Shown: one piece after another, positions 1 through 12,032 of the stretch
How the letters are laid out: every line of letters begins with the position of its first letter
How positions within the stretch are numbered: the first letter of the stretch is position 1
Assembly (NCBI RefSeq): GCF_049306965.1
Contig: NC_133180.1
Location: 22,739,001 to 22,803,000 of the forward strand
Length of the DNA: 64,000 bases
DNA from: Danio rerio
Lineage: Eukaryota > Chordata > Actinopteri > Cypriniformes > Danionidae
Direction of reading: 5' to 3'
Notes under the pieces: model-generated
Database searches by the model: none
Told to the model about the DNA's origin: nothing
What the model saw: the letters and a program-made list of their open reading frames with translations, nothing else
Made by a program: the position numbers and the translations under genes

Positions 1-546
1 GTAACTGATTAATATATAAATTTATACAACAGTTTTGTCTGGTTCTCAAATCTGATTGGCTATTAGCTGTACAATATTCTGCAATATCAGAACTCCTACA
101 GCCTTTTCACTCGTGTATTAATCCGCCCACACAGAGTGACAGCAGATCAATAAACTCGATAGTTTGACAAATATTGCAGTTGTTAGACAACATAATGTAT
201 CTTTAAGGGGTTTTCAGGTGAGAATGTAGTTATTATTTAGATTGCAACTATGCAGTTTATTTGTAAGGAAAGTGGCTATTTTAAATATTTATCATTTAGG
301 AGATGTTGTACTGAGCAGAGAAAAGATGGTTCCACCACAAGCTGGCGACAGACTGGATAGTAAGTCCTTAGGGGAGAAAAACTCATCGTTTTCTTTTTGG
401 ATTTCTACAGCTGATCAAATCATTATACATCAGATAAGTAGCATTCTAAGTCAATCTTTCTCTTTTGTCTGTTCTAGTGCTGTTTTTATACCATAGTAAT
501 CTGCTAGTTTTTGCACAGCTTTGGCTTTTTCGGGGTTAATTATTGT

Positions 547-617
547 GATATGGCTGTATATAGTCACTGGTGGGACACTAATGCATATATCCCACCAGTG
601 CCGATATACAGCCATAT
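547..617. repeat. Near-perfect hairpin palindrome
   Basis: Two arms of about 28 bases, starting ATATGGCTGTATAT on each strand and meeting at TGGTGGGA/TCCCACCA, pair with roughly two mismatches around a 14-base loop. It sits in AT-rich DNA beyond asb12 exon 3, and the flanks (1-546, 618-780) show no coding exon. It is probably the inner or terminal part of an old foldback DNA transposon; the family is not recognised. Confidence 0.7.
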
Positions 618-794
618 TTCACTGTTGCTACTCGTGTTATTTTGCTTATTATTTTCTTACTATACATGTTATATTGTTCTCTTAATTTAAAATCTCAATG
701 TTTTAGTATTTTCAGTAAGTTTTATTCTTATTTTTCCAGCTTTTACATCATTCTTACTTAGGCTTTTTTTTTTTTTTTGAGATTTTTTTTACCT

Positions 795-872
795 CACTCA
801 CTCCATTTCTTCAGCTTATTACCTGCTTGATCAGGGGTCGCCACACCAGAATGGACCACCAATTACTCTGAC
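795..872 (-). repeat. Degenerate DANA-type SINE tail fragment
   Basis: The block CAGCTTATT...ATCAGGGGTCGCCACA follows the conserved 3' body of the DANA SINE read on the minus strand (GGCTTAGTCCC...GGGGTCGCCACAG). It is short and well diverged. The DNA between here and the next SINE (880-1144) is AT-rich with nothing else recognisable. Confidence 0.5.
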
Positions 873-1156
873 AACAGTTTTAGTTTTCTTTCTAAATATT
901 CCTATTTAGCTTAATTAATTTTAGTACTTCAGCATATTTTATTTAATAAATGTTCTAACATTTGTTAATAGGTAACATTAATAACTTTATCTATTTTATT
1001 TAATTTTTCTCATGTATTATTTATTTTTGTTCCAGAGTTTTTTCAAGTGGCAAAAATATTTCAACTTTAACAGTATTAAAAATTATAATGAACAATTTAG
1101 GTAACAACAACAACAACAACGCATCTTTCCTTTTGTCTTTAAATGGATTTATTTTT

Positions 1157-1475
1157 CATTCATTTTGTTTCGGCTTAGTCCCTCTATTCATTAGGTGTCA
1201 ACACAGTGAAATGAAACGCAAACTTATCCAACATATTTTGTGCACAGCGGAAGCCTTTCCAGCTGCAACCCAGTACTGGGAAACACCAATACATTCTCCC
1301 ATTCACACTCATACACTATGGCCGATTTAACTGTGGTGAAAACCAGAGAACCTGGAGGAAACCCACGCGAACACAGGGAGAACATGCAAACTCCACACAG
1401 AAATGCCAACTGGCCCAGCTGGGACTCGAACCAGAAACCTTCCTGCTGTTAGGTGGCAGTGCTACTCACTGACCT
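1157..1475 (-). repeat. DANA-type SINE, near full length
   Basis: It runs in minus orientation from the ATTCATTTT tail through GGCTTAGTCCC, the CAGCTGCAACCCAGTACTGG core and the ATGCAAACTCCACACAGAAA block to the tRNA-like head (GGGACTCGAACC is a box B). It is flanked by GGATTTATTTTT (1145-1156) and GGACTTATTTTT (1476-1487), an 11/12 target-site duplication. DANA is a composite tRNA-derived SINE of zebrafish (established knowledge). Confidence 0.85.
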
Positions 1476-1673
1476 GGACTTATTTTTAATTTTTGTATTT
1501 ATATTAACACTTCAGTGTGTTTTTTTATCTATTTTACTGCCTTTCTTTCTTCTGTTCTGTCTTGTCCATGTTTGTCTTGGTAAAATATCTTAACATTTTA
1601 GAAAAAATAACACTAATAGTAATAGCAACATGGAAATTTGAAAAGAAGAAGAAACACAATAGAGTTTTCTCAC

Positions 1674-3828
1674 CTCTCTCTTTCAGCAGCAGCTCAACAG
1701 CTTCATTCTGTTTGGTGCTTTTCTCTATAATAAGAGTGGGCAGGTAGACGTTTGCTCCAAAGTCAATGAGCAGCTGAATGTATTCCACTCCACAGCCGTG
1801 TCTCAAACACAACTCCATGACCGTTTTCTGCTGGGTGGCCCTACCGTTCAGCTTTTCTTCCGGACTGTTATAGTTCGGATCTGCACCAAATAACAGCAAC
1901 ATTTTGAAGCAGTCCAGGTGTCCATATATAGCCGACAGATAAAGCGGCCCGCTGCAAACAGCGACCCCTGATGCCCACAGCGTGACCTTTGACCTGGCAT
2001 TGACCTCTGCCCCATGCTGAAGCAGCTGGCGGAGGATCTCGGGGTCTCCCTCTCGGGCGGCAGTGAGGACGGGCGAGCTGTTGTTCAGGTGACTGCCGTT
2101 GGGATTAGCCCCAGCGCGGAGCAGAGCGAGAACGCAGCTCAAATAACGGCCGCAAACTGCCGTGAACAGAGGAGTCTGGGCTTTTACATCCAGACGGTCC
2201 ACATCTGCCCCGTGAGCCAGAAGCAACTGCAGGCACCTCAGATGACCTGCAAGAGAAGGTTTTTGTTGCGTCAGTAATGAAGCATTTACATCAGTAACTG
2301 AACTATTTACAAAGTCCGTTTAAGGAAAGTCATTTTACTCGCCGGCCATCTTTAGCCCCTTTCACACAGTGATACCGGTAAATTTCTGGAAAATTTCCGG
2401 AACGACTTTACCGGTATATTGAAAAAAGCGCTGTTCACACAGGCGAGGACGTTACGGAAATTTTCCGGAAAAGAGCATTCACACATCCATTCCAAAATAC
2501 CGGTAAATTCTGACATCATTCACCACAAATGAGCTTTAAACGGCTGCGCTTGAATTTGTAAACATTTGACTAAATTACAAACTCTGTGGATGATCAATAT
2601 TGTGAACAACTTTCGCAGGATCACTTTCGCATGTCGAGATTCTCATAATATGTGCGTGTGCAGGCGCTCATAGGCGCACGCAAAGCTTGAAGGTAAACAA
2701 ACAACGGCTTATCATAAGCATCTCATCGATGATTATTTACACAGTTGGCATTAAGAAGAACATATAAACGTGATCTGACTAACTTCTAGCAGCTAAATGT
2801 GTCTGGAAAAATATTTAAAGGCTTTTATCCTCACAAACCGCACGGACGTAAATGCGTCTGACTGTTGTGATTGGCTAAAGCAGACGTCTCACGTCAGCAC
2901 GTTCTAGACGTGCATGCGCTTATTACGGCAATCTTCCTTCTGCATTCACACAGCGCAGCATTCCGGCAAATTGAAACTTTCCGGAAAATAGCCAGAACAA
3001 TTTACCGGTATTTTCAAAAAGGACCTGTTCACACATACAACCTTTCCAGAAAATTGGAAAGGTCTGTATGTGTGAAAGGGGCTTTTGAAACGCTTCTCAG
3101 GCAGTATGCTCGGGCATTCTGTTTGAATGAAGAAACATCAAATTCTCCAAAAATTTCTTTCCAAGCTTTCGATTACATTTCATATTAGTAATCACGAATA
3201 AAATTAAACAACAACTGTCTCTTTAGTTTCATTTCTAAACATTCGAATCACACAAAATCTGCAGAAACTCAAGTCTGGTCCGTGCCCCTCCCCCGGAGGA
3301 TCTTCAGCCTATAGTGATTGGTGATTGGCTCCAGTACTAGAAGGCGGGGCTTCATTAACCATATTGACAATTACACTTTCCCCCATTCCAAACTATACAA
3401 GTGACACGTCTTGTGTATTCTAGAGTCTTAGCTATTTACCGTATTCTGAATGGGACTACTTACACAAGTTGCTTTTAGAATATTAAAAGAATATTGTTGT
3501 CAATGTAAACCTACTGAGAGTGAGTTCACATGCACCTTTGTAACTAAATAATAACCTGACAATGCATGTGGTCATATATGCTCAGTCACTGAGGTGACCA
3601 ACAAACTGAAATGTGATACAAATGCGCGGCCCAAATACCTTTGGACGCAGCCATGCGTAATGGGGTACCAGGGATGCCCCAACCGCTCTGCTGATTGATG
3701 CACTTCCTGTAGCGTTCCTGTGACAGCAGCTCGGCCAACAGGAAATGGTCATCATCTGCCACGGCTCGGTTCAGCTCAAGACTCTCAGCAGCTGATTCAT
3801 CCTCCTCCACCGGCCGCAGCTGGAGCAT
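1674..3828 (-). CDS. asb12: Ankyrin repeat and SOCS box protein 12 (3' end outside window)
   Basis: Asb12 is expected to be a substrate receptor of an Elongin B/C-Cullin5 ubiquitin ligase (family knowledge). Two coding exons are visible: 3828-3639 (ATG at 3828, donor AAAG|GTATTT) and 2246-1674 (acceptor GCAG, donor AGAG|GTGAGA). They splice in frame to 254 residues. The product begins MLQLRPVEEDES and carries five ankyrin repeats at about residues 54-250 (GTPLRMAASKGHLRCLQLLL, then TPLFTAV, SPVLTAARE, GPLYLSAIYGHLDCF and the last with EYIQLLIDFGANVYLP). The text follows human ASB12 closely, including the GWGIPGTPLR stretch before the first repeat. Human ASB12 is 309 residues, so about 55 residues including the SOCS box should lie in an exon left of position 1; I searched 1-1670 on the minus strand and found none. 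The same acceptor exon holds 9 bases of 5'UTR. The gene lies just downstream of mtmr8 on the same strand, as in human. Confidence 0.95.
2354..3083. mobile_element. Inverted-repeat DNA transposon (AGCCCCTTTCACAC termini), non-autonomous
   Basis: The ends are AGCCCCTTTCACACA and its inverse GTGTGAAAGGGGCT, flanked by TTT on both sides (2351-2353 and 3084-3086). Both terminal regions are full of self-complementary motifs: TACCGGTA, TTTCCGGAA and TTCACACA recur on both sides. It fills most of asb12 intron 2 and codes for nothing convincing. The superfamily is undetermined; the 3-bp flank would fit a Harbinger-like element. Confidence 0.7.
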
Positions 3829-3865
3829 AGAGGAGACCTGCAGAGAAACGTGCACAAATTGAATT

Positions 3866-4400
3866 CATCTTTAATTCTATAGCGCTTTTATAATGTAGAT
3901 CGTGTCAAAGCAGCTTAAAATAGAAGTTCTAGTATATTAGAACTGACAGTACAGGTTTCAGAGTTGAAGTTCAGTTTTCAGTTCAGTGTGGTGTGGGTTA
4001 ATTTTCACTGCTGAAAGTCCAAACACTGAAGAGCAAATCCATTGATCTGCAGCTCCACAAGTACCAAACCAAACAAGCTAGTGGCGAGGAACAAAACTTC
4101 ACCAACTGACGAAAGTGAAGGTCAAAAAAACTCGGCTGTAGTGGTTAGTGCGTCAACACATGCATTGTTACACGATTCCGTCTCATGGTCCTATGCCAAT
4201 CCTTCCCTCCTCTCTGTTCCCCATGCTTTCCTGTCAAATTTCACTGCTTTGCTATGCAAATAAAGGTGAAAAAAAACTCAAGAGAAACCAGGCTCAGTTG
4301 GGCACAACCATGTCTCCTCTGGCCAAACTTCCTGTGCAGAACTGCTGTCTAATGATGGCTCTATTGAGTTTTAAGTGCCTCTGGTGAAAATAATGCTGGA
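3866..4400. repeat. Dispersed fish repeat, unclassified
   Basis: The stretch beginning TCTATAGCGCTTTTATAATG and running to the TTGGGCACAACCATGTCTCC block resembles a repeat I have seen often in cyprinid genomes, but I cannot name its family. It occupies the 3' part of asb12 intron 1. The rest of that intron (4400-5220) is AT-rich and I see nothing in it. Confidence 0.4.
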
Positions 4401-5226
4401 AAATCACGAGTTGCCATCTAAAATCAAGCTGAAAAAAACTATGTAAGCAGGTCAGTAGATTTTAAATGAAGTGAAAACAACAGAAGGCAACACAAGAACA
4501 GAAATATGTACATGTAAATAACATAATAGCATATGTAAATAACATAACTTCCTAGTTTAATTTGTTACGGTTAGATTAAAATAAATGTATAAATAGAATA
4601 GAACAAACAAAAGTGTGTCGGTATTAAAACGTTTATAAATGAAAACCAATTGAATGAACTGAACTAATTAGAAAGGGATAAATATATTCAGATAAAAAAA
4701 GTATAATAAAAGTGATAAAAGTCCCCCTTTGAGCTTAACACACGAAAGCTATAAATTTGAATACTGTTGTTTAGCATTTTTAATGATGAAACAAATTTCT
4801 CTGATGACATCTTTCATGCGAGCTTGAAAACATCAGAACGCTGTATCCTGTTCAACTTTATTCATGTCAATCAGCTTTTCACAGACTAACGTTACTAGCA
4901 AAACAAACGGTCAGTTAACTATTAGCCAGTTAGCAGACGAGATAAAAACGCATAAATAGAAGCAAAACTATATTCTTACGAGCTTTTACACGTCCGCAAA
5001 CTCATTTTAAGAGTAATACTGATCGCATACGGAAGGAAATTGTATCTCCAGCTCTTTGAGCTCGGTGGATTTAACTCCACTGTCTGTAAATAACACTGAG
5101 CTCGACTCGCTCACTCCGAGCCGGCTGTTAAACAAGAACACAATGTAACGTTTTAAACCACTACATTTATACAAAATAACAATATAGCAGATATTTAAAG
5201 TGTGTTTTCGTCTCAAGGACACTCAC

Positions 5227-5300
5227 CGAGCTAATAATAAGCCAAACACTGGCGAGCAGCGGAAGATGTTCTGCGGGCGACCAGAGGGGGCGCTGTGCCC
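5227..5300 (-). promoter_or_regulatory. asb12: asb12 5' noncoding exon and promoter region
   Basis: The minus strand shows a good donor CTCG|GTGAGT at 5227/5226. Joined to the acceptor at 3837 it gives a leader with no in-frame upstream ATG, so translation should start at 3828. The flanking 5255-5330 is GC- and CpG-rich against an AT-rich background. The upstream limit is a guess. At 5281-5293 lies CCAGAGGGGGCGC, whose AGGGGGCGC core resembles a CTCF site with the CCA part offset by one base. Confidence 0.5.
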
Positions 5301-6585
5301 GCAAACACCACCCGCACGCCGCCACTAGGATTCACACAGACCAGTTTGAGATATGGGTTTAATGTTTCCCAAGCATAAAAATCAACAGAACAGACGTCAA
5401 CGTGTACAATGTTGTTGTAGTTGACTTTTTCTGTGAAAACGTATTTGCTACTAATTATCATGCACACAAAGTATTAATATTAATAACAACATAATCATAT
5501 AACGCACATTTAATAAAGTGTATTTATTTAAAACAAACATCCATTTGAATTGAATGGTGTACAAAAAGATACAAAACAGTACAATGATCAAAACAAAGTG
5601 TATAAAATGATGACGTGTAGAAATTATTACACAAAACAAAACTCTACAGTTTTAAAAACAACAGCAGTATGTCACCACAGTCTGTTATTTCCAATGGCTT
5701 TACTTTCATTGCTTATTTCAGAATTTCCTATTGTGTATTGCTAAGCGTTTATTCAACAGAAAACATTTTTTCCTTTTTAATTCAATAAAAAAATAATGTA
5801 AGCAAACACTTCTCATGAATGAAGCGCTTTAAACATTGATTTTTCATCTCACGTTAGAACTTAAACTTTAGTCTAGACCTAAAAATCTTACATTTTTTTC
5901 CCACATGCTTTCGCAATACACTCAATACACTCATCAAGTCCAGTAGACATCATCAAAATATTGCTTTGGAAAGCGAAATATGTAAAAGGCTTGGCTAAAA
6001 TGACAAATATTTATAATATTTAATTAAAAAAGCTGTTTTCCCCTTTAATTCAAATTGCACAGCTCACTGGCACTCTCAAGCAAAATAATATGCAAAAATA
6101 ATAATAATTTGATCCATTTTCTAACAGTGTTCCCTTTATCAAGCTGATTTTCTGATCAGACACCTATGCATCTGAATAAATCCGTTTCAGGTTTTCAAAT
6201 GTACAATACATTTTGTTTTCCTGTAACATTTTGTGTTTGTTTCCAGTGAAACAAGATGAAATATGATCCAATTGGGCATTTAAACAAAACAGATGATTCT
6301 CATTGCCTATGATCAAAGCACCTAGCTTTTAATCATCATGCCACATACATGTCTTTAACATTTTGGGAATGTTCAGAACAGATATAACTGGACAAAACAA
6401 TCCACACAGTGATAGAAACATCAGTACACCATCACAACATGGTGTGCAGAAGAACACTGCCGTTTAAATGATTGTTTTTTTTTCTATTGCGATGGCTTCT
6501 GTTGTGGGAACACAACTTTATGCATGCTTTCATTTGTTCTTTGGCATTTCAGTCCTAACGGCTGATGTGCTAACACTATGGCGAC
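5301..6585 (-). other. mtmr8 3'UTR and short asb12-mtmr8 intergenic gap
   Basis: AT-rich, no repeat family recognised and no coding exon. On the minus strand an AATAAA at 5753-5748 could end the mtmr8 transcript about 840 bases after its stop; further AATAAA-like sequences lie near 5525. Which one is used cannot be told from sequence. The two genes are therefore less than 1.3 kb apart, head to tail. Confidence 0.4.
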
Positions 6586-6876
6586 TCAAGAGGATTCCTG
6601 TACCTCCTCTTTGGAATGTTCTGTTTCCACAAAAACAGGTTTGTCCTTAGAGGACAGATCGTGTTCATTGGCAGCTGGCTCCTCCCTGTCTTCCTGATTG
6701 GAGTTTTCAGCTCCTGGCCCCACCTCCTTCACGTTGCCATTGATCAAAGGAGCACAGCTTCCATTTGATTGGACGACTGGAGGAGCAGGCATCTTCTCAC
6801 TTTGGTTATTCTGGTCTGCATGTGTGTTGATTGGTCCGGCTGGATCAGGAAGAACTCCATCTGCAACAGCCAGCTG
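6586..6876 (-). CDS. mtmr8: mtmr8 last coding exon (C-terminal tail)
   Basis: Acceptor TTCCAG|CAGCTGG at 6876 in phase 0 after ...MTELQR; it encodes about 96 residues rich in Glu, Asn and Pro and ends EVQESS followed by TGA at 6588-6586. No known domain is visible. This tail is the least conserved part of the family. Confidence 0.9.
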   Translation of the reverse strand, partial: QLAVADGVLPDPAGPINTHADQNNQSEKMPAPPVVQSNGSCAPLINGNVKEVGPGAENSNQEDREEPAANEHDLSSKDKPVFVETEHSKEEVQESS

Positions 6877-9800
6877 CTGGAATAGGAGGAGATGGAGACA
6901 GGCCAATCAAACACTTTTTATAGCTACTATTATACACTATACACTAATATAGTTTTACATTTTAAAAAAGTTATTAATTCAATGCAATATTTAAATATCA
7001 GTTTAGTTTATTAATGATTTTGTTGTTTTGGTGTAGTTTTTATATTGTGAACACATTTCTATTTAGTTTTTATAGACTTCAGTTTAAGTAATTCAGAATT
7101 AACCGAACAATTTTAAGTGAACAGTTAAGTGAACAGTGTCAACCAGAACAAAGCTTAGTGTTTGCACAGCTTAACTCTTGTGTAAAAGCTCTTAGTAATA
7201 AAAGTAAAACATTTGTTTGAACAGACGCTGAATCCAAAACCACACAAATTCAACTTGTATGAAACTGAAAAAAAGTAAAAAAAATTAAAATAATTCAGAC
7301 AAACTTCTTTAAGTTATAGATAATGTAAGTATGTAGTTAAACATGACTAGTTTGTATTTTTGGGCAAATGTGGATAATGTGTTTGTCTGTAAAAGCACCA
7401 TCAGCTTCATCTCTAAACAGCTGCAGGTCAGATTTGCCACCACACAATTAAAGCGTCACGAAACCCCAAAACACATTTTTTGAGACGTTGACAGTCATAT
7501 TTATGTCCCACGCTGCTAAAAACACTATTAGGACTGATATATTTCACAAAAAAAGTGACAATTGGTTGTTTTTGTGTTGTTTAGAGCAAATTTGTTCTTC
7601 CGGTTTAAAACAAAATTTTAAAGCTGCAGAACGGCCATGAGATCATTGTGTAAATTCCAGTGTGAAGATTTACTGTCTGTACCAGTCACTACAATGTGAC
7701 ATCATTGAGTTTTCAGCACATCAATTCAGCGTCAATTCATGAGAAAGACTTGGTTCAAACCAATCAGCACACTCTATTATGAACGAGATGCAACTTCATT
7801 AATATGCGTAATATAGCTTCGAAGACTCTTTTTAGTGTTTCAGTTTTCAGAGAGACGCCACGATGTGTTCCCAACCGTAAATCAAACAAGTAGAAGAAGA
7901 AGAATTGTTCAGAGAGATGGGTCATCAGTGTTGCATGTATAAATGTGCCAAAACAAAGGTTTTGTTTCCATTTCCCCTGCGATAAGAGCACAGCTCATGT
8001 GTGGACCTGAGCAGTTGTATTACAGTGGTCTGCAAACACGAGACAAAAATATGTTTGTTAAGAAAATTTTTTAGCCAAGAGCTTTTCGATTCTGTAAATG
8101 ATGAAATCCGGATTTGCAGCTTGTCTTTCTTTTAAAAAAAGTTTGTTAATTGTCCTGTCTCTACGAATTTGGTAAGTGTGTGATCAATGTTCGCTGTTTA
8201 TGTTTATTCAGATGGCAAACTTAGTTCATATCGTAAGCAGTACTCTCAGTTTTTAAAGACATGCCAATATTATTTAGTTACTAAGTTTATAGTATAATCA
8301 CAACAATATTATGCACTGGAAATCCTCCACTTCCACACAGCTCTTAGTATCACTGTAAATGCTGCTCTCTGAATCCCTAGCTATGTTTCCATACAGCTAT
8401 TTTTATGCGCATTTTGCATATGCGGATGAAAAACTGTTGATGGAAACAACATACAGCTTCTCCTACTGCAGCAAATTTTGTTTTTACTGTTGATATTTGG
8501 CACCAGATAATCAGGAAGTGACGATTTTGTTTGCTTTGAATCGTTGGATGGAAATGCTGCTTTATTTGCACGTCTTCTATGCAATCCAGTTTTGCGCATA
8601 ATGTTTATTCACATTTTTGGATGGAGACATAGCTACTGTCTATCTCCCATGTTTCTATGTTTGGGTTGCAGCTGTGAGAATCAGCTGTAGTGCACGTAAT
8701 GAAACTCCCCTTTTCATCCAAACCCTTCCCTCTTTCACCACTCGACACTCCCACTTAAATAAAGCTAGCCTTACCCATTTTTCTGACTTTTTTTTTAAAC
8801 TAGAGGTATGAAAACACCCTGCTGAGATGGGGGATTTCATAGCCCTTTAAGGGCACAAATTAAGTTTTGTCGACTTTAGCTGCAGTTCGGCACTTTCACT
8901 TTCATTTAGAAACATTTCATGCATGCCCCCATGACAAACGAGATATTGTATGCTAGGAACTGCTGGAGAAGTTTAGTTTTAAGGGATTATTTTTATACAG
9001 CACGACGTATAGGAGAATAGCGTCAAACAGCCGTGTGTGTATAGACTATCCTGTCACAAAATGCCAAAACAATCATTTGCAGCGAAAATCCTACACGGCA
9101 GTAATAGTTAGATTAAGGTGTTTACATGTTTACTTTCGGAGAGCAACATTTACAGAGGATCTTTACGGCCATAATATTGTAGTGATATTACTGTAAACTT
9201 AGTAACTAAATCATTTTGACTAAGGCATGTCTTTAAAAACTGAAAGAGTACTGCTGACGATACGAATTAACTTTGCCATCTAAAACATTAACAAAGAACA
9301 TTGATTGCACGCTTAACAAATCTGTAGAGACAGGACAATCAACACAAACTGGAGCTGCGTCTTTTTTTTTTAAAGATGAGAGGCAAATCCAGATTTCACC
9401 ATTTGCAGATTTGAAAAGCTCTTGGGTGAAAAATGTTTTTTACAATGATATTTTTGTCACATGTTAGCAGACCACTGTAATTCACACATGTGGGTCCAAA
9501 TGTGATCGGTGCTCTCATAATGGGGAAATGGAAACAAAACCTTTGCTGCGGCACATTAATAAACACAACACCGACGACCCGTGTCTCTGAACAAATTTTT
9601 TTTCCACTTGTTTTAATTATGGTTGGCAACACATCTCTCTGCCGTCTGAACACTGTAACAGGTAAAAAGAGTCTTGGAAGCTATATCATGCATATTATTG
9701 AAGTTGCACCTCATACACAATAGAGCACGCTGATTTGTTTGAACCAGGTCTTTCTCATGAATTGATGCTGAAAGCTCAAAGACATCACATTGTACCTGCC

Positions 9801-11925
9801 GGTACAGACATCCAGTCTCCACGCTGGAATTTAAACAAGGATCTCATGGCCGTGATGTTGCTTCAAATTTTCAGAACAAATTTGCTCAAAATAAGGCAAA
9901 AACAACCAATTTTCGCTTTTTAATAGTGTTTTTAGCAATGTGGGACATATATATGACTGTCAGCATCTCAGAAAATGACCCTTTAGTTGTAAAAATGATG
10001 ATTATTTTTGCTAATTTTTTTTTTTTCAGGTCATCTTTCAGTGAATGTTGTTAATTTTAGTTAATTTCAGATTTTCATTTATTGCCATTTTTTTTTCAGT
10101 TTACAAAAATGTTTTCTAATTAATAGTTTTAGTTTTCGTTTACTAAAAAAACCTTGATCTTCATCCTAGAAAAGAGTACTACAACCCCACTTACTCTCTG
10201 TAATTCAGTCATGGTTCTCTCTCCTTCTACCTGCCTCTGTGTGAGAGTCAGCAGCGTGTCTAGAACAGACTGTTTTGGGTGCATTCCTCTGTCATAGTGG
10301 TTATACATCCCACACCAGAACCTGGCAATCAACACAAACACACAGCTCCTCATTAACACCTCCATCTATGCCTTTTATTTTACAATGTTATTTTGGTGCT
10401 AAACTATTCTGTAAACAAAAAGCAATGTAGCTCATTTGTATTTGCTAACATTTTGTTTACAGCAAACACAGCTGAGTGTGAATTCGTGAATTTACACCCA
10501 TCTGTGTTTGTTTGTAATCAAGAGGCAAAGTGGGTTTATCCATGTATTTGCTTGTACGTACTTGAAGTGTAGTGGTAAAGTGCTTGGTCTGAGAACTGTG
10601 CTTTCTAATGAGCGCCGGTACAAAGGGTTTCGATACTGATGCTGGTTTTCCAGAAGATGCGGCCACAGGGAAAAGGTTTTTTCATGCAACCTAAAATTAC
10701 ACACAAAATGTTGAAGCAAAACTACAAAGTAGAAATAAAATGTATGTCTTTTATTTTGTTTTGTTTAGCATGTGGATTCGTTCCTCACCTCATGTCTAGC
10801 CTCTCCTTCTGACAGTTGCCGATGAAGTTTCCGTACTGGCAGGCGTAGACTTGGTCATGTATTTCTATCAGGTAATGTTCGTTGAACTCAAACACACAGG
10901 GGAATTGTTGTGACAGCTGCCAGACGCACTCCAGGAACTGGGTGAACACCGGAGACGCTTCCTTTGGGTCGCTGTCCAGATGGCCACACCTAGAGCACAA
11001 ACACATACACAAATTGATCCATGATGGCACAAAGATTTTTTCACATTCTAGCAACAGTGATCGCATTTAACTTTAATAATAATGATAACAATTTCAATAA
11101 TATGATTACAAGTAGTTACGTATTTGTGCAAACTAAGAGATGTAATAATGCTTAAAGTGTTATTTACCTGTGACTGAATTTATGACCAAAAGAAATCCAC
11201 TCTTTTTCTATTAAAACCTGTAATAAAAAAATAGTCAAATTATTAACCCTCCTGTCGTGTTCACATTCCACCCCTTATTTTAGTGTTCCTGGTGTAAATT
11301 GACCAGTCTGTTTTTAACTCCTCTTAAATTAGCAGAAAAAACATTTTTCACCATCAGATTTTAATTTAATATTCTTAAGCTGTAAACAATGTTTCAAAGT
11401 AGTGTTTAACATGAATTTATACAATTGGACAAAAAACCGCAGTGAAATTACAAAAAGGCACTGAAAATGTTTACAAAATGAGCAATAGATGACTAATAAA
11501 TACTTTGTTTCATTACCAATAAGCAGTTTTCTAAAATAATTATCACAGTCTGACCAAAGAAATTGAAATTTTAATCCATCCGAATAATTTATCAACCAGC
11601 AAAGCATGAATAAAACCGCTCAAATTTTCATTCAGTCGATTAGTATTATATTTTTAACAACACTATTCAGCAATCATGCGTTTTACAAAGTTTTTTTTTA
11701 TTAGTTTTAAAATGTCTCCTGAATTCCAAATATTAGAATGATTTCTGAAGAATTATGTGCAACTGAAAGCTGGGATGATGTTAGCTGAAAATTGTAGCAT
11801 TGCAGCACAGGAATACATTTTATTTTAAAATAACAGAAATGTTAAATTATTGCTGTTTTTTGTTGTTGATCAAACCAAAAAATGTAAAAGTTGTTTTAAC
11901 TAGTAATATATTGGAACATCTCTGG

Positions 11926-11966
<41 letters not shown>

Positions 11967-11984
11967 TGTGTGTATATATATATA

Positions 11985-12032
<48 letters not shown>

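Noticed and set aside
1-1670. Possible last exon of asb12 with the SOCS box
   Set aside because: No minus-strand stretch resembling the SOCS box or the expected C-terminal text is present, so the exon must lie left of the window.
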